Source of the DNA: Vibrio ichthyoenteri ATCC 700023
GTDB lineage: Bacteria; Pseudomonadota; Gammaproteobacteria; Enterobacterales; Vibrionaceae
Assembly: GCF_000222605.1 (NCBI RefSeq)
Contig: NZ_AFWF01000003.1
Span: 36,744-100,743 of the forward strand
Length of the DNA stretch: 64,000 bases
Direction of reading: 5' to 3'
Shown here: positions 50,516 to 61,234 of the stretch, one piece after another
How the letters are laid out: every line of letters starts with the position of its first letter
Numbering within the stretch: position 1 is the first letter of the stretch
Made by a program: the position numbers and the translations under genes
Notes under the pieces: model-generated
What the model was told of the DNA's origin: nothing
Seen by the model: only the letters and a program-made list of their open reading frames with translations
The model's database searches: none

Positions 50516-52049
50516 ATTTCATTTTGGCTTGGGTAAAACCGCCATATAAATCGGTTCTGCGATGGCGTAAATTTGTCACCGATCCTTCGGTATTAAGCTG
50601 TTTGAGCTTGGTTAAATCCACATCAGCAAAAATGATCATTTCAGTATTGGCATTGGCCTCGGTTAAAGTTGCATCATGTGGGAAATAAATATCCGACGGA
50701 GAGAACACCGCCGACTGGGCATATTGAATATCCACATTATCCACTCGCGGTAAATTACCAACACTGCCACCAATCGCTACATAACACTCATTTTCTATCG
50801 CTCGTGCTTGTGAGCAAATTCGTACTCGTTGATAACCATTTTTGGTGTCAGTCCAAAATGGCACAAAGATGATCTGTACGCCTTCTTCGGCCATCATGCG
50901 GCCAAGTTCAGGAAATTCACTATCGTAACAAATTAAAATGCCCACACGGCCAGCATCAGTATCAAATACCGTGACTTTATTGCCACCATCAATGACCCAG
51001 TCCTTCTCTTCGTGCGGAGTAATATGCACCTTGTACTGAGCGTTTATCTGACCATCTCGTTGCAGCAAATAAGCGACGTTATACAGCTTGTCATCTTCAA
51101 TAACCGGCATACTGCCCGCGATAATATTGATATTGTAAGTGACCGCCATTTGCGAAAAACGGTATTTGATTTCCTCACTAAAGCTGGCAAGAAAACGAAT
51201 TGCTTCCACCGAATTTTGATCTTTTTGTAGCCCCATTAATGGCGCATTGAAAAACTCCGGGAAGAGGGCAAAGTCGGCTTTGTAGTTCGCCAGTGATGAG
51301 ATGAAAAATTCCGCTTGGTCGAGCAGATCTTCCAAATCATTCATCGCACGCATTTGCCATTGCACTACGCCAATACGCACTAAGGTCTTCTCCACATCGT
51401 GGACAGACTGCACATCCTCTTCGTAGAAGAAGTTATCCCATTCCAACAGTGTCGCGTAGCCTTTAGAGGCATCATCTTCGGGGAGGTAATTACGCATGAT
51501 ACGTTTGACATCAAACCCGTTCGCCAACTGGAAAGAAAGGATCGGATCATGCAACTCGCGGCGTTTTACCTTATCGATATAATCGGCCACGCTCACTTCG
51601 CTGGCATGCTCGTGGTAATGCGGAATACGGCCACCTGCCAAAATGGCTTTAAAGTTCATGCTGCGACAAAGCTCTTTGCGCGCATCATAAAGGCGACGCC
51701 CCAAGCGTAATCCGCGATAGTCTGGGTGGACGAAAACATCCAAACCATACATGGCATCACCGGTCACTTGGTTTTGAATTACGTTGTTTTCGGTAATGAT
51801 GTCGGTATAGAGGTGCGGCAGTGAGAAGCGGTTGTAATCGACCTTAATCGTTAGCGCTGCACCAACAATTTTACCATTGTCTTCAATGCATATTTGCCCA
51901 TCAGGAAACTGATGGATTAAATCCATGATGGTTAACCGTGGCCAAGAGCCGCCCACATCATGAAAAACTAAATCCATTAACTGAGCCAATTCGGGATAAT
52001 CAGCCGGTTCGATTGTGCGTAGTGAAAGCTTTGGCGAGTTGCCGTCCAT
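50514..52049 (-). CDS. Bifunctional GNAT acetyltransferase / carbon-nitrogen hydrolase
   Basis: 511 residues. An N-terminal GNAT domain (about 5-200) has VHPDYRGLRLGRRLYDARKEL as the acetyl-CoA loop. A nitrilase-superfamily domain (about 225-500) carries the Glu-Lys-Cys triad in FPEFFNAPL, AQYKVHITPHEEKDW and ILICYDSEFPELGRMM. The fusion is a known family; the substrate is not known. The two activities may act in sequence on an amide or amine; that is inference. It stands alone, convergent with the MCP gene. Confidence 0.9.
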   Translation of the reverse strand: MDGNSPKLSLRTIEPADYPELAQLMDLVFHDVGGSWPRLTIMDLIHQFPDGQICIEDNGKIVGAALTIKVDYNRFSLPHLYTDIITENNVIQNQVTGDAMYGLDVFVHPDYRGLRLGRRLYDARKELCRSMNFKAILAGGRIPHYHEHASEVSVADYIDKVKRRELHDPILSFQLANGFDVKRIMRNYLPEDDASKGYATLLEWDNFFYEEDVQSVHDVEKTLVRIGVVQWQMRAMNDLEDLLDQAEFFISSLANYKADFALFPEFFNAPLMGLQKDQNSVEAIRFLASFSEEIKYRFSQMAVTYNINIIAGSMPVIEDDKLYNVAYLLQRDGQINAQYKVHITPHEEKDWVIDGGNKVTVFDTDAGRVGILICYDSEFPELGRMMAEEGVQIIFVPFWTDTKNGYQRVRICSQARAIENECYVAIGGSVGNLPRVDNVDIQYAQSAVFSPSDIYFPHDATLTEANANTEMIIFADVDLTKLKQLNTEGSVTNLRHRRTDLYGGFTQAKMK

Positions 52050-52193
52050 ATCAGGTCATCCATTTTACCGTTTCATAGAGTATGGCTGAGAATGCCACAA
52101 ATAGGGGGAGGCAGATACATCGGTTACTCACAGTTTTTGAGTGATGGGTAAAGCTCTATTACCCGTTAACTATTAGTACTGAAGGTGATATGA

Positions 52194-52224
52194 GAAAAAG
52201 AAAACCTCCTTGTAGGAGGCCTTT
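52194..52224 (-). terminator. Terminator of the 97-residue hypothetical gene
   Basis: On the minus strand GGCCTCCT-ACA-AGGAGG followed by TTTTCTTTTT. Confidence 0.75.
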
Positions 52225-52263
52225 CATCACGGGGAAATTGCGGTTAACAACGCGCCATATTGT

Positions 52264-52557
52264 TCACATCAAATCACGCATCAAGGTTTCATATTCCTCA
52301 TGGGCATTATCAACTAGATTCGAAAGTTCTAGACCGTCGCCTGTCGCCAAGCTCAAATGCCATGACAAGGCATTATCTTTTCCACACACGCGAATTCCCC
52401 CCTCGCTGCATATAAATGAGAGGTCATCAAATTCGCTACTATGACGCTGATTGAGTTCAATTATTTCCACTTCAAGTTTGCCGAGTGGATTAACCTCGAC
52501 TCGGGCGTGCAGATCGGGGCTATCAGATAAACAGTACTTTCTTTCAACGGTAATCAT
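52264..52557 (-). CDS. Hypothetical protein, 97 residues
   Basis: The ATG at 52557 follows AAGGA with a 7-nt spacer, and a terminator lies downstream, so it is a likely real gene. The protein is acidic and soluble with a beta-rich N-terminus (ITVERKYCLSDSPDLHARVEVNPLGKLEVEIIEL) and an acidic helix at the C-terminus. There is no signal peptide or TM segment. I do not recognise the family. Confidence 0.65.
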   Translation of the reverse strand: MITVERKYCLSDSPDLHARVEVNPLGKLEVEIIELNQRHSSEFDDLSFICSEGGIRVCGKDNALSWHLSLATGDGLELSNLVDNAHEEYETLMRDLM

Positions 52558-52843
52558 GACGTTTTCCTTGCAGACGTAATGGCCAACGAACTATCAGTGT
52601 AGACAAGCGCAAAACATTATTGAGTGACTTAATAATGAATGTTGTCGATCGTCGCTTGGTGGGCAGAAAATGGCGAAAAATAGGGGTGTGACGAGTGGCG
52701 GTGATTGGTCTCTTTTTCTTTGTTTTATTATGTGAACTTCATCGCTTAATTGTGTGTGAATTATCTACTGTTTTCTCGATAGTATGGCTAATATCGCAGC
52801 AATATTTATCGCTTAACATTGAGCTGTTTATTTAGGTAAAGGC

Positions 52844-54256
52844 ATGAAAATAAAAACGAAAACCCTTATAGCTACCAGCATTGCTTGTGCATGTGCCAGT
52901 CTGCCCGTATTTGCTGCTGAAAAAGTCGACCTGATCATCACCAATGCCCAAATCCTACCCATGGATGGTCAACAACGTATCATCGATGATGGGGCGATTG
53001 TGGTGAAAGGCAACAAGATTGTTGCCTTAGGTGAGATGAAGATTGCCAGCCAATACCAGGCGAAACGTACCATTGATGCCGGTGGCGATATCGTCATGCC
53101 GGGCATGATCAACACTCACAACCACATCCCAATGGTTGCGTTTCGTGGCTTAGGAGAAAATGGGGTTGAGAATCGTCTGATCAACTTTATGTTCCCGCTT
53201 GAAAAAGAGATGCTTTCACGTGATTTGATTCGTACCGCCTCTCGTCATGCCGCGATGGAATTGGCATTGTCTGGTGTTACGCTGATCACCGATATGTATT
53301 ACCACGAAGATGAAGTGGCGAAATCGGTCGCCGAAGTTGGCATTCGCGGCGTACTAGGTGAGACGGTGATTGGATTTCCAGTGGTTGATGCCAAACAGCC
53401 TTATGGTGGCCTTGAGTACGCAGAAAAATTTATTGATGAGTGGAAAGATCACCCATTAATCACCCCAGCCGTAGCCCCTCATGCGCCTTACACTGTTTCA
53501 GCTGAATGGCTGATCAAAGCCAAAGATCTCGCGGTAGAAAAACAAGTCCCTTTGCTCACACACCTAGCGGAATTTACTTGGGAAGAGTCAAAAACCGATG
53601 CGTTCTCTGAGCAAATGCAGCCAGGCCAATCGGTCATTGAGTATTTGGATTCGATCGGCTTTTTGGTGGATAACCTAGTGGCCGCACACGTAAACCATCT
53701 TGACGAGCAAGACATGGAGTTGCTCAAGAAGCATGGCGTGGGTATTGCTCATAACCCGAAAGCCAATACCAAAGGCAACAATGGCTATTCACCATCGTGG
53801 GATATGGTCAATAAAGGCTTGGATGTTGGTTTAGGTACCGATGGGCCAATGTCATCGAATCAAATGGATATCATCAATGTGATGGGCTACGCCGCAGTGG
53901 TAGCACGTACCAACCATGGTGATAATGCTAAATTTACCCCATATGAGCTGGTGGAACTCGCCACGATTGGTGGGGCGCGTGTACTGGATATGGATGATGA
54001 AATTGGCTCACTAGAAGTGGGTAAAAAAGCCGATATCGTTATCGTGGATACTGACGCGCCGAATACCCAGCCAAACTACGACCCCTTTGCGACGCTCGCG
54101 TTTTCTGCTTATCCACAAAACGTCACACACACCATTGTTGATGGCAAAGTGATTGTGGCCGACGGTAAGCTAACCACGGTATCGCAACAAGCCCACGATA
54201 AAGAGTGGTTGCCAGTGACAAAGAAAGTGGGCGAATTTGCCAAAACACTGAACTAG
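52844..54256 (+). CDS. Exported amidohydrolase (deaminase-like)
   Basis: 470 residues with a Sec signal peptide (MKIKTKTLIATSIACACASLPVFA|AE), so it is probably periplasmic. Amidohydrolase superfamily motifs: MINTHNHIPM (HxH metal site), VAPHAPYTVS, LLTHLAEFTWEE, AHVNHLDEQD and GLGTDGPMSSNQMD (metal-binding Asp). The pattern resembles the MtaD/SsnA/TrzN branch, which deaminates S-adenosylhomocysteine, methylthioadenosine or guanine-like compounds. The substrate is not determined, and export is unusual for that branch. Confidence 0.88.
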   Translation: MKIKTKTLIATSIACACASLPVFAAEKVDLIITNAQILPMDGQQRIIDDGAIVVKGNKIVALGEMKIASQYQAKRTIDAGGDIVMPGMINTHNHIPMVAFRGLGENGVENRLINFMFPLEKEMLSRDLIRTASRHAAMELALSGVTLITDMYYHEDEVAKSVAEVGIRGVLGETVIGFPVVDAKQPYGGLEYAEKFIDEWKDHPLITPAVAPHAPYTVSAEWLIKAKDLAVEKQVPLLTHLAEFTWEESKTDAFSEQMQPGQSVIEYLDSIGFLVDNLVAAHVNHLDEQDMELLKKHGVGIAHNPKANTKGNNGYSPSWDMVNKGLDVGLGTDGPMSSNQMDIINVMGYAAVVARTNHGDNAKFTPYELVELATIGGARVLDMDDEIGSLEVGKKADIVIVDTDAPNTQPNYDPFATLAFSAYPQNVTHTIVDGKVIVADGKLTTVSQQAHDKEWLPVTKKVGEFAKTLN

Positions 54257-54289
54257 CCATACTTTACATCGACCGTTGGCGAAACAAGT

Positions 54290-54324
54290 TTCGATGATTA
54301 GTGAACACATCACTAATCATCGAA
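54290..54324. terminator. 15-bp perfect inverted repeat between convergent genes
   Basis: TTCGATGATTAGTGA and its exact complement flank a 5-nt loop (ACACA). No strong T run follows on either strand. Its position suggests transcript ending or 3'-end protection for both converging genes. Confidence 0.6.
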
Positions 54325-54327
54325 GCG

Positions 54328-55665
54328 CTATTGTTTGTGACCCACGCCAATTGCAAAAGCATCATTACTGCTAAGGGCTTGATAAGGGCGTAAGCCAAAC
54401 ATCGGCATGATGGAGTAGATATGATCGAAAAGATCCGCTTGAACACCTTCGTAAACCGCCCAATCCACATTGTTGCTAAAGGCATAAACCTGCAAAGGAA
54501 TGCCTTCTGAGGTCGGTTGCAACTGACGCACCATGATCAGCATATACTGATGAATATCTTTATTGGCGCGCAGATAAGCGTTGAGGTAAGCGCGGAACAA
54601 ACCTAAGTTGGTCATTTGGCGTGTGTTGCCAATGCCTTCCGCATCCTCGCCAAGCTCTTCGTTGTACTGATTAATATCGCGCATGGTTTCGTAAATATAC
54701 TGACGCAGAAGCCGAATTTTCTTCATTGATTCTATCTCGTCATCTTGCATGAAACGAATGGAAGTGACGTCGATATTAACCGATCGTTCAATACGGCGAC
54801 CGCCAGAATCTGACATGCCTTGCCAGTTGATAAACGCATTTTGCACCAATGCATAAGCAGGCAGCATACTGACGGTGTTATCAAAGTTTCTCACTTTGAC
54901 CGTGGTGAGCGAGATCTCTTCAACCGTACCATTGGCGCCGTAAGCGTTCATCTGAATCCAGTCGTTTAAGCTGATCATACGGTTAGCCGAAAGCTGAATA
55001 CCCGCCACAAAGCCTAATATGGTGTCTTTAAACACCAGCATGACAAAACCCGTAGCCACCCCAAGACCCGATAAGAAAATAACCGGCGACTCATTGGCGA
55101 GTATAGAAATCACAATCACTAAACCGACAAAGAAGGTAAACAGCTTAATTAACTGTACAAAGCTTTTGATCGGCATTTTGCGTGTAATGCCTTTAAAGGT
55201 CGCAATGTCGTTAAGGGCATCCAAAAGGGCAAAGATGAGCCACACAATCATAAACAGCAGCGATATGCTTAAGAGCCGATCCAGTACGTTAGCGAGCAAG
55301 GTGTAATGCCCGACTGCAATAGGCAATAACACATCTAAGATCATCAATGGCACGAGCAGGGATATTTTTCCCAGTAAGTCGAATTTGGCTAAACTCTCGG
55401 CCAGTGGTTTGTTGGTTTTTTGCAGTACATTTTTGACCGATCGAACAATCAGATGGTGAACGATGAGATAACTCATGCCAGCAACAGCAAAAGATACCAA
55501 TGCAAACACACTGGTTAATTCAATGCCGTAAGGATCGCTGTTGATGCCGACGTTAGCCAGTTTCGTGGCAATATAGTTGCGAATATGATGCTCAAGCAAA
55601 ATAGCATCCTCTAAGTTGTTATTAGTCTGGGAGGGAAAGAACGAGTAGTGATGCAACTCGTTCAT
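54328..55665 (-). CDS. Mechanosensitive channel, MscS family (YbdG-like)
   Basis: 445 residues. About five TM helices lead into the MscS core: FLSGLGVATGFVMLVFKDTILGFVAGIQLSANRMISLNDWI, and then GTVEEISLTTVKVRNFDNTVSMLPAYALVQNAFINWQGM. The C-terminal part (GGRRIERSVNIDVTSIRF, LRPYQ) matches YbdG of E. coli (415 residues), a low-conductance channel. Longer N-terminus than YbdG. It responds to osmotic downshock in the inner membrane. Confidence 0.92.
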   Translation of the reverse strand: MNELHHYSFFPSQTNNNLEDAILLEHHIRNYIATKLANVGINSDPYGIELTSVFALVSFAVAGMSYLIVHHLIVRSVKNVLQKTNKPLAESLAKFDLLGKISLLVPLMILDVLLPIAVGHYTLLANVLDRLLSISLLFMIVWLIFALLDALNDIATFKGITRKMPIKSFVQLIKLFTFFVGLVIVISILANESPVIFLSGLGVATGFVMLVFKDTILGFVAGIQLSANRMISLNDWIQMNAYGANGTVEEISLTTVKVRNFDNTVSMLPAYALVQNAFINWQGMSDSGGRRIERSVNIDVTSIRFMQDDEIESMKKIRLLRQYIYETMRDINQYNEELGEDAEGIGNTRQMTNLGLFRAYLNAYLRANKDIHQYMLIMVRQLQPTSEGIPLQVYAFSNNVDWAVYEGVQADLFDHIYSIMPMFGLRPYQALSSNDAFAIGVGHKQ

Positions 55666-55765
55666 TTTTATAGTGTAGCGTGATAATAACAGCTTGAACG
55701 GAAGTTTGTGTTAGAGGAGAGGCGGGGAGCTTTTAGCCACGGGTATTGAGACTTGATAATGACGT

Positions 55766-55788
55766 AAAGCCGCTCAATAGAGCGGCTA
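55766..55788 (-). terminator. Hairpin after the SDR gene
   Basis: AGCCGCTC/GAGCGGCT stem with a 4-nt loop and only a TTT tail on the minus strand. Confidence 0.55.
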
Positions 55789-55804
55789 TGTCTAGGAAAG
55801 GAAA

Positions 55805-56413
55805 TTAGTTACCAGCAAACGCTTTGAAGGTTTGACCATTTTCAATGCCTAACGTACTACGTAGGTAAGATTTCGCGACATCTTTTGCCGCCATAGAATG
55901 AAAACCGGGGAAGTAGTCCCCATAAGTAGCCAGTGATTCACTCACAACCGTTGGGCTAACCGCATTGATGCGAATTCCACGTGGTAGTTCGTGTGATACG
56001 GCCATCACAAAGTGCTCAAGTGCGCCATTGAGCGTCGCGGCGCTGACACCATAGGCAATCGGATAATCAGCAACGATACCGCTGGTCAGTGTGATACTGC
56101 CATTATCGTTGAGGTAGCTGAGGGCAATTTGTGCTAAATTAACCTGCCCCATTAAACGACTATTAATGCCGACATCCCACTCTTCACGGCTAATATTTTC
56201 AAAGGTATTAAAGACCACATCACCAGTAGCACAAATGATGCCATCAAGTTTACCGATTTTATCTAGTGCAGCATGAATTGAATTGGGATCAGTAATATCA
56301 ATTTGCACGTCACCACTTGATTTACCAGCCATTACCACCTCGTGCTGCTCTTGAAGTGCTTGAGTGACTTCTGAACCAATGGTACCTGCTGCGCCGATTA
56401 CTAAAATTTTCAT
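55805..56413 (-). CDS. Short-chain dehydrogenase/reductase (atypical, no YxxxK)
   Basis: 202 residues, one Rossmann fold. The dinucleotide site is MKILVIGAAGTIGSEV. GKSSGDVQIDITDP follows, then the Ser of TLTSG. The usual YxxxK catalytic pair is replaced (YGVSAATLNGALEHF: Tyr present, Lys position Ala). I remember this as typical of a small SDR subfamily, so it is not necessarily broken. It is divergent from a LysR gene 87 bp away, which probably controls it. Confidence 0.85.
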   Translation of the reverse strand: MKILVIGAAGTIGSEVTQALQEQHEVVMAGKSSGDVQIDITDPNSIHAALDKIGKLDGIICATGDVVFNTFENISREEWDVGINSRLMGQVNLAQIALSYLNDNGSITLTSGIVADYPIAYGVSAATLNGALEHFVMAVSHELPRGIRINAVSPTVVSESLATYGDYFPGFHSMAAKDVAKSYLRSTLGIENGQTFKAFAGN

Positions 56414-56500
56414 TGTTTTTCTCCTCTGTGTTTATGTTTTGTATCTTATGGTGTTGAGAGTTACAGAAAAACCGCACAAAATGAGCACACTGTTTACTAA

Positions 56501-57409
56501 ATGGTGTTAATGATGAATTTAATCTATCTACAAACTTTTTTGACGGTGGCTCAAGAGGGTAGCTTTACTAAAGCGGCGGATGTATTGGATGTATCGAAAG
56601 GGCTGGTTTCTCGGCATATTCAACGTTTAGAAATGTCACTAAATAGTAAGCTCTTCCATCGCACCACTCGTTCGATTAGCTTGACCGAATCTGGTCGTGA
56701 CTTATTAACGCGGGCACAACAGATCCAATTGTTGGCAACAGAAGCCGAAATGCGGGTGCGAGACATGGCGCAAGAGATCAGTGGTGAGTTGAGAATCACC
56801 GCACCATTAGAGTTTGGCCGTTCATTGTGCCAGAGCGTGATCCCGGCATATTGCCAACAAAACCCGAAAGTCGAGGTGATCTGTGATTTTGGCCCAGGGA
56901 AAAAGCGTATCGAGCTGGGTGAGTTTGATGTGGCGATTCGTGCCTTTGATACATTGCCAGAGGATGTGGTAGCAAAAGAGTTGGGTGATATGCGTAACGT
57001 ATTGGTTGCCGCACCGGATTTTTTCGCCACTTTAGAGACGGTTACCATAGACAATATTGAACAGCTGCCATTTGTGCTGAATAGTCAAAATGAGCGTTGG
57101 AACCACCTGCAATTGGTGCGAGGAGACGAGATTGTCTTTAAACAAGTGACGGGGCATATTCGAGCCAACACCTACACGGCTATTCTGTCTTTGGCACAAC
57201 AAGGTATGGGACTGGCTTGTGTGCCGTTTATGCATGTGGAAGCAATGATTGAGCGGGGAGAGTTGGTGCAAGTATTACCACAGTGGTCGGCCAAGTCTCA
57301 TAAGCTGAGTTTGATTTACGCGCAGCGCAGGATCACACCGTCAAAGTTGGTTAAATTTAACCAAGCGGTAGTGGATTGGTTGCGAGCGAACCCAAGGTAT
57401 CTGATTTAG
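56501..57409 (+). CDS. LysR family transcriptional regulator
   Basis: 302 residues from 56501. The ATGs at 56510 and 56513 are equally likely starts, since the family begins near MNLIYLQTFLTVAQEGSF. The HTH is residues about 8-65 (AADVLDVSKGLVSRHIQRLE). The effector domain follows (LRITAPLEFGRSL, LPFVLNSQNERW, GMGLACVPFMHVEAMI). It is of the CrgA/AaeR-like type with a C-terminal YAQRRITPSKLVKF. Divergent from the SDR gene, its likely target. Confidence 0.87.
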   Translation: MVLMMNLIYLQTFLTVAQEGSFTKAADVLDVSKGLVSRHIQRLEMSLNSKLFHRTTRSISLTESGRDLLTRAQQIQLLATEAEMRVRDMAQEISGELRITAPLEFGRSLCQSVIPAYCQQNPKVEVICDFGPGKKRIELGEFDVAIRAFDTLPEDVVAKELGDMRNVLVAAPDFFATLETVTIDNIEQLPFVLNSQNERWNHLQLVRGDEIVFKQVTGHIRANTYTAILSLAQQGMGLACVPFMHVEAMIERGELVQVLPQWSAKSHKLSLIYAQRRITPSKLVKFNQAVVDWLRANPRYLI

Positions 57410-57763
57410 ATCTACACTCCTGAACGGCAACGAATAACAACAGGCTCAAGTCTTGCCTTTTACTAGGTTCATTATGGTTTTATAGGCAGTTGAGTGGGAA
57501 GGGAGCTGCTGGTTTACTTAGCTTCAATTTTGAAAATGTTATTGCGCTAAATACAAAAAGGGCCAACTCTTGCGAGTTGGCCCTTTCCAAACGTTTGGTG
57601 TAAGTTGAACTTAATTTTTAACTTCATGTTTTTATTTAAGTTGTGTTGGTTTAACTTTAATTGGTGTACCTTTCTGTGTACCTATTCGTTACGGTTACCC
57701 CCATTTTTCACCCAAATAGGGTGTATTTCCTCAGAATTTAATTCTCTCATCCATCTCAATGGA
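57410..57763. other. Core/accessory junction region
   Basis: No ORF. It contains a strong hairpin (57556-57588), two GTGTACC copies 12 bp apart (57664-57670, 57676-57682) and an ACCC/GGGT dyad near 57709. The downstream genes are mobile-type, so a left boundary of an acquired region here is inference. Confidence 0.4.
57556..57588 (+). terminator. Strong hairpin terminator after the LysR gene
   Basis: AAAGGGCCAACTC-TTGC-GAGTTGGCCCTTT, 13-bp perfect stem. Confidence 0.8.
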
Positions 57764-57869
57764 ACAACTCCTTAGTTGTTCATAATGTGCAATACAACTT
57801 TAAAGTTGTTATAAGGAATGTTTACAACTAATATGTTGTCCATGGTAACTGGTACAACGGTAGGGTTGT
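57764..57869. promoter_or_regulatory. Four HipB-type operators with a 30-bp period
   Basis: Four copies of ACAAC-N6-GTTGT at 57764-57779, 57794-57809, 57824-57839 and 57854-57869. Their starts are exactly 30 bp apart, and the last ends 12 bp before the hipB start. HipB of E. coli binds several inverted-repeat operators in the same position, although with a different sequence (TATCC-N8-GGATA). Inference: autorepression by the HipB-HipA complex encoded downstream. Confidence 0.8.
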
Positions 57870-57881
57870 TTGGGGTGAGTA

Positions 57882-58211
57882 ATGAAGAATATTGATGAAA
57901 TTGCAGTGCTGCTTATCGAACAACGTAAAAAGCTGGGTATCGAGCAAAAAGATATGTACATGCGAATCGGCATGAAGCAGCAGCAGTATCAACGTATTGA
58001 GGCGGGTAGTGACGTAAAACTATCTACCTTGCTCAGAGTGCTGGAAGGGTTGGATTTAGAGCTTTCTATTGTTCCAAAGGGAGATAAAGCGCTCCCTTCC
58101 CTCGTCGAGAGGGTACCAGGTAGCCAAAGTGAACTTGGCAAAATTAAAGGTGAGCTAGAAGATGACTCTGATGACCTTGGGTTTTGGTTCAACTCAGAGG
58201 ATAACGCATGA
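57882..58211 (+). CDS. hipB: HipB-like antitoxin, Cro/CI HTH regulator
   Basis: 109 residues. An XRE/HTH domain covers about 8-65 (IAVLLIEQRKKLGIEQKDMYMRIGMKQQQYQRIEAGSDVKLSTLLRVLEGL). An acidic tail ends in DLGFWFNSEDNA; the Trp-containing C-terminus recalls the HipB C-terminal tail that enters HipA. The stop overlaps the hipA start (ATGA). It probably represses its own operon through the four upstream palindromes and neutralises HipA. Confidence 0.88.
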   Translation: MKNIDEIAVLLIEQRKKLGIEQKDMYMRIGMKQQQYQRIEAGSDVKLSTLLRVLEGLDLELSIVPKGDKALPSLVERVPGSQSELGKIKGELEDDSDDLGFWFNSEDNA

Positions 58212-59467
58212 GTAAGCAGATCGAGAAAGTTGCAGGTTTAAACATCCAACTACACGGTATCGGTGTCGCCGTCATTGCGCATTATGCTGGTGGAAAAAAC
58301 ATACTAACCTTTAATCCCGAATTTATTGCGATGCCAGTTGAGAAGCGGCCTGTTTTTACATTGAGGCAACTGCGTGACCCTAGCTATTTAGATAAGCCCC
58401 AGATTCGGACCGATAAAATCCCACCTGTATTGTCCAACCTGTTGCCAGAGGGAGCATTGAGAGAGTTGACAGCCAAAGCGCTCCAATGCCACGTAAACAA
58501 TGAGTTCTCGATTCTTGCCTACTTAGGCGCTAACTTACCAGGAGCACTAATCGCTAAGCCGATAAAAGCGGGTGATGTGCCCGATTGGGCGCTGGAGCAG
58601 CGATTATCAACAGAACCTCAACAAATCAATGTTAGACATGCTGATACCAAATTTTCATTGGCAGGCGTACAGATGAAGTTTTCCTCGTCACATCTAGATG
58701 GCCGATACCATATCGACCAGGAAATTTCTGAGGATATGTGGATTATTAAAACCCCATCCACCGTACACAAAGGTGTACCTGTCAATGAATATACCTGTAT
58801 GAAGCTGGCTGAGGCGGCGGGGGCAGAGATACCTGAAATACGGCTAATTGAACTGGAAGAGCTTGAGGGGTTACCTAGTATTAAATTACCAGATGAGCAA
58901 TATGCTTATGGCATTAAGCGATTCGATCGTAGTGACGAAGGGCGTATCCATACTGAAGATTTTGCTCAAGTATTTGGTCTTTACCCTTCGGATAAATATC
59001 AACGGGTTAACTATGAACAACTAGGCAACGTGCTCTATCAATCTAGTTCTGAACGATTGAAAGACATTCAGCAGATGGCAAGAAGGTTATTGATTAACAT
59101 CTTGCTAGGAAACGGCGATGCACACCTGAAAAACTGGACGTTGATTTATAGTGATGCTTACTCCCCGCGCTTATCACCTCTTTATGACGTGGTATTCACC
59201 TCTCCATATATAGAAAATGACAGCCTTGCGCTGAACATGGTAGGAACCAAGCAGTGGTTTGAAATCACCATGAAACACTTTGAAGTGTGGGCTGAGAAAG
59301 CCGGTTCTCCGTGGGTTGCAATTAAGCCGCACCTGATTGATGTGATGAACCTAGCCCGAAAAAACTGGCCTGATTTACTGCAAGAGCTTCCTATGGAGGA
59401 AGGGCAAAAAGACGCGCTAAAGAAACACTGGGGCAAGTTGAGTGATGACTTCAGAATTCCCCTGTAG
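58208..59467 (+). CDS. hipA: HipA-like Ser/Thr kinase toxin
   Basis: 419 residues, close to E. coli HipA (440). HipA N-domain (about 5-115), FSLAGVQMKFS near 159 (the VAGxQxK segment), WIIKTPS with the ATP-binding Lys near 181, catalytic NILLGNGDAHLKNW with D304, and metal-binding LSPLYDVV with D327. HipA phosphorylates glutamyl-tRNA synthetase and induces persistence in E. coli; the target here is not known. All kinase motifs appear intact, so it is likely active. Confidence 0.92.
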   Translation: MSKQIEKVAGLNIQLHGIGVAVIAHYAGGKNILTFNPEFIAMPVEKRPVFTLRQLRDPSYLDKPQIRTDKIPPVLSNLLPEGALRELTAKALQCHVNNEFSILAYLGANLPGALIAKPIKAGDVPDWALEQRLSTEPQQINVRHADTKFSLAGVQMKFSSSHLDGRYHIDQEISEDMWIIKTPSTVHKGVPVNEYTCMKLAEAAGAEIPEIRLIELEELEGLPSIKLPDEQYAYGIKRFDRSDEGRIHTEDFAQVFGLYPSDKYQRVNYEQLGNVLYQSSSERLKDIQQMARRLLINILLGNGDAHLKNWTLIYSDAYSPRLSPLYDVVFTSPYIENDSLALNMVGTKQWFEITMKHFEVWAEKAGSPWVAIKPHLIDVMNLARKNWPDLLQELPMEEGQKDALKKHWGKLSDDFRIPL

Positions 59468-59486
59468 ACGGATAAAAGAGAAATAG

Positions 59487-61140
<1,654 letters not shown>

Positions 61141-61192
61141 CTAAGTGACCAAATTCACTATGCCACTACACTGTCAAATAAACCTAATTAAG

Positions 61193-61234
61193 CTGGTATC
61201 AAAAAACATTCGTATGTTGATACCAGTTTTTTTT
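61193..61234 (+). terminator. Terminator of the hip operon, right of the IS
   Basis: CTGGTATCAA/TTGATACCAG stem with a 14-nt loop and a T8 tail. It lies directly after the likely original stop of the interrupted gene, so the right flank seems to belong to the same ancestral operon. The stem also contains two of the GGTATCA motifs of the recombinase region. Confidence 0.85.

Noticed and set aside
55805-56413. SDR gene as inactive because YxxxK lacks Lys
   Set aside because: I recall a subfamily with the same AATxNGALE segment and no Lys, so this is probably family-typical rather than decay.
57764-57869. CRISPR array
   Set aside because: The 30-bp period looked array-like, but the repeated units are 16-bp palindromes with only 14-bp gaps in front of hipB; no cas genes.
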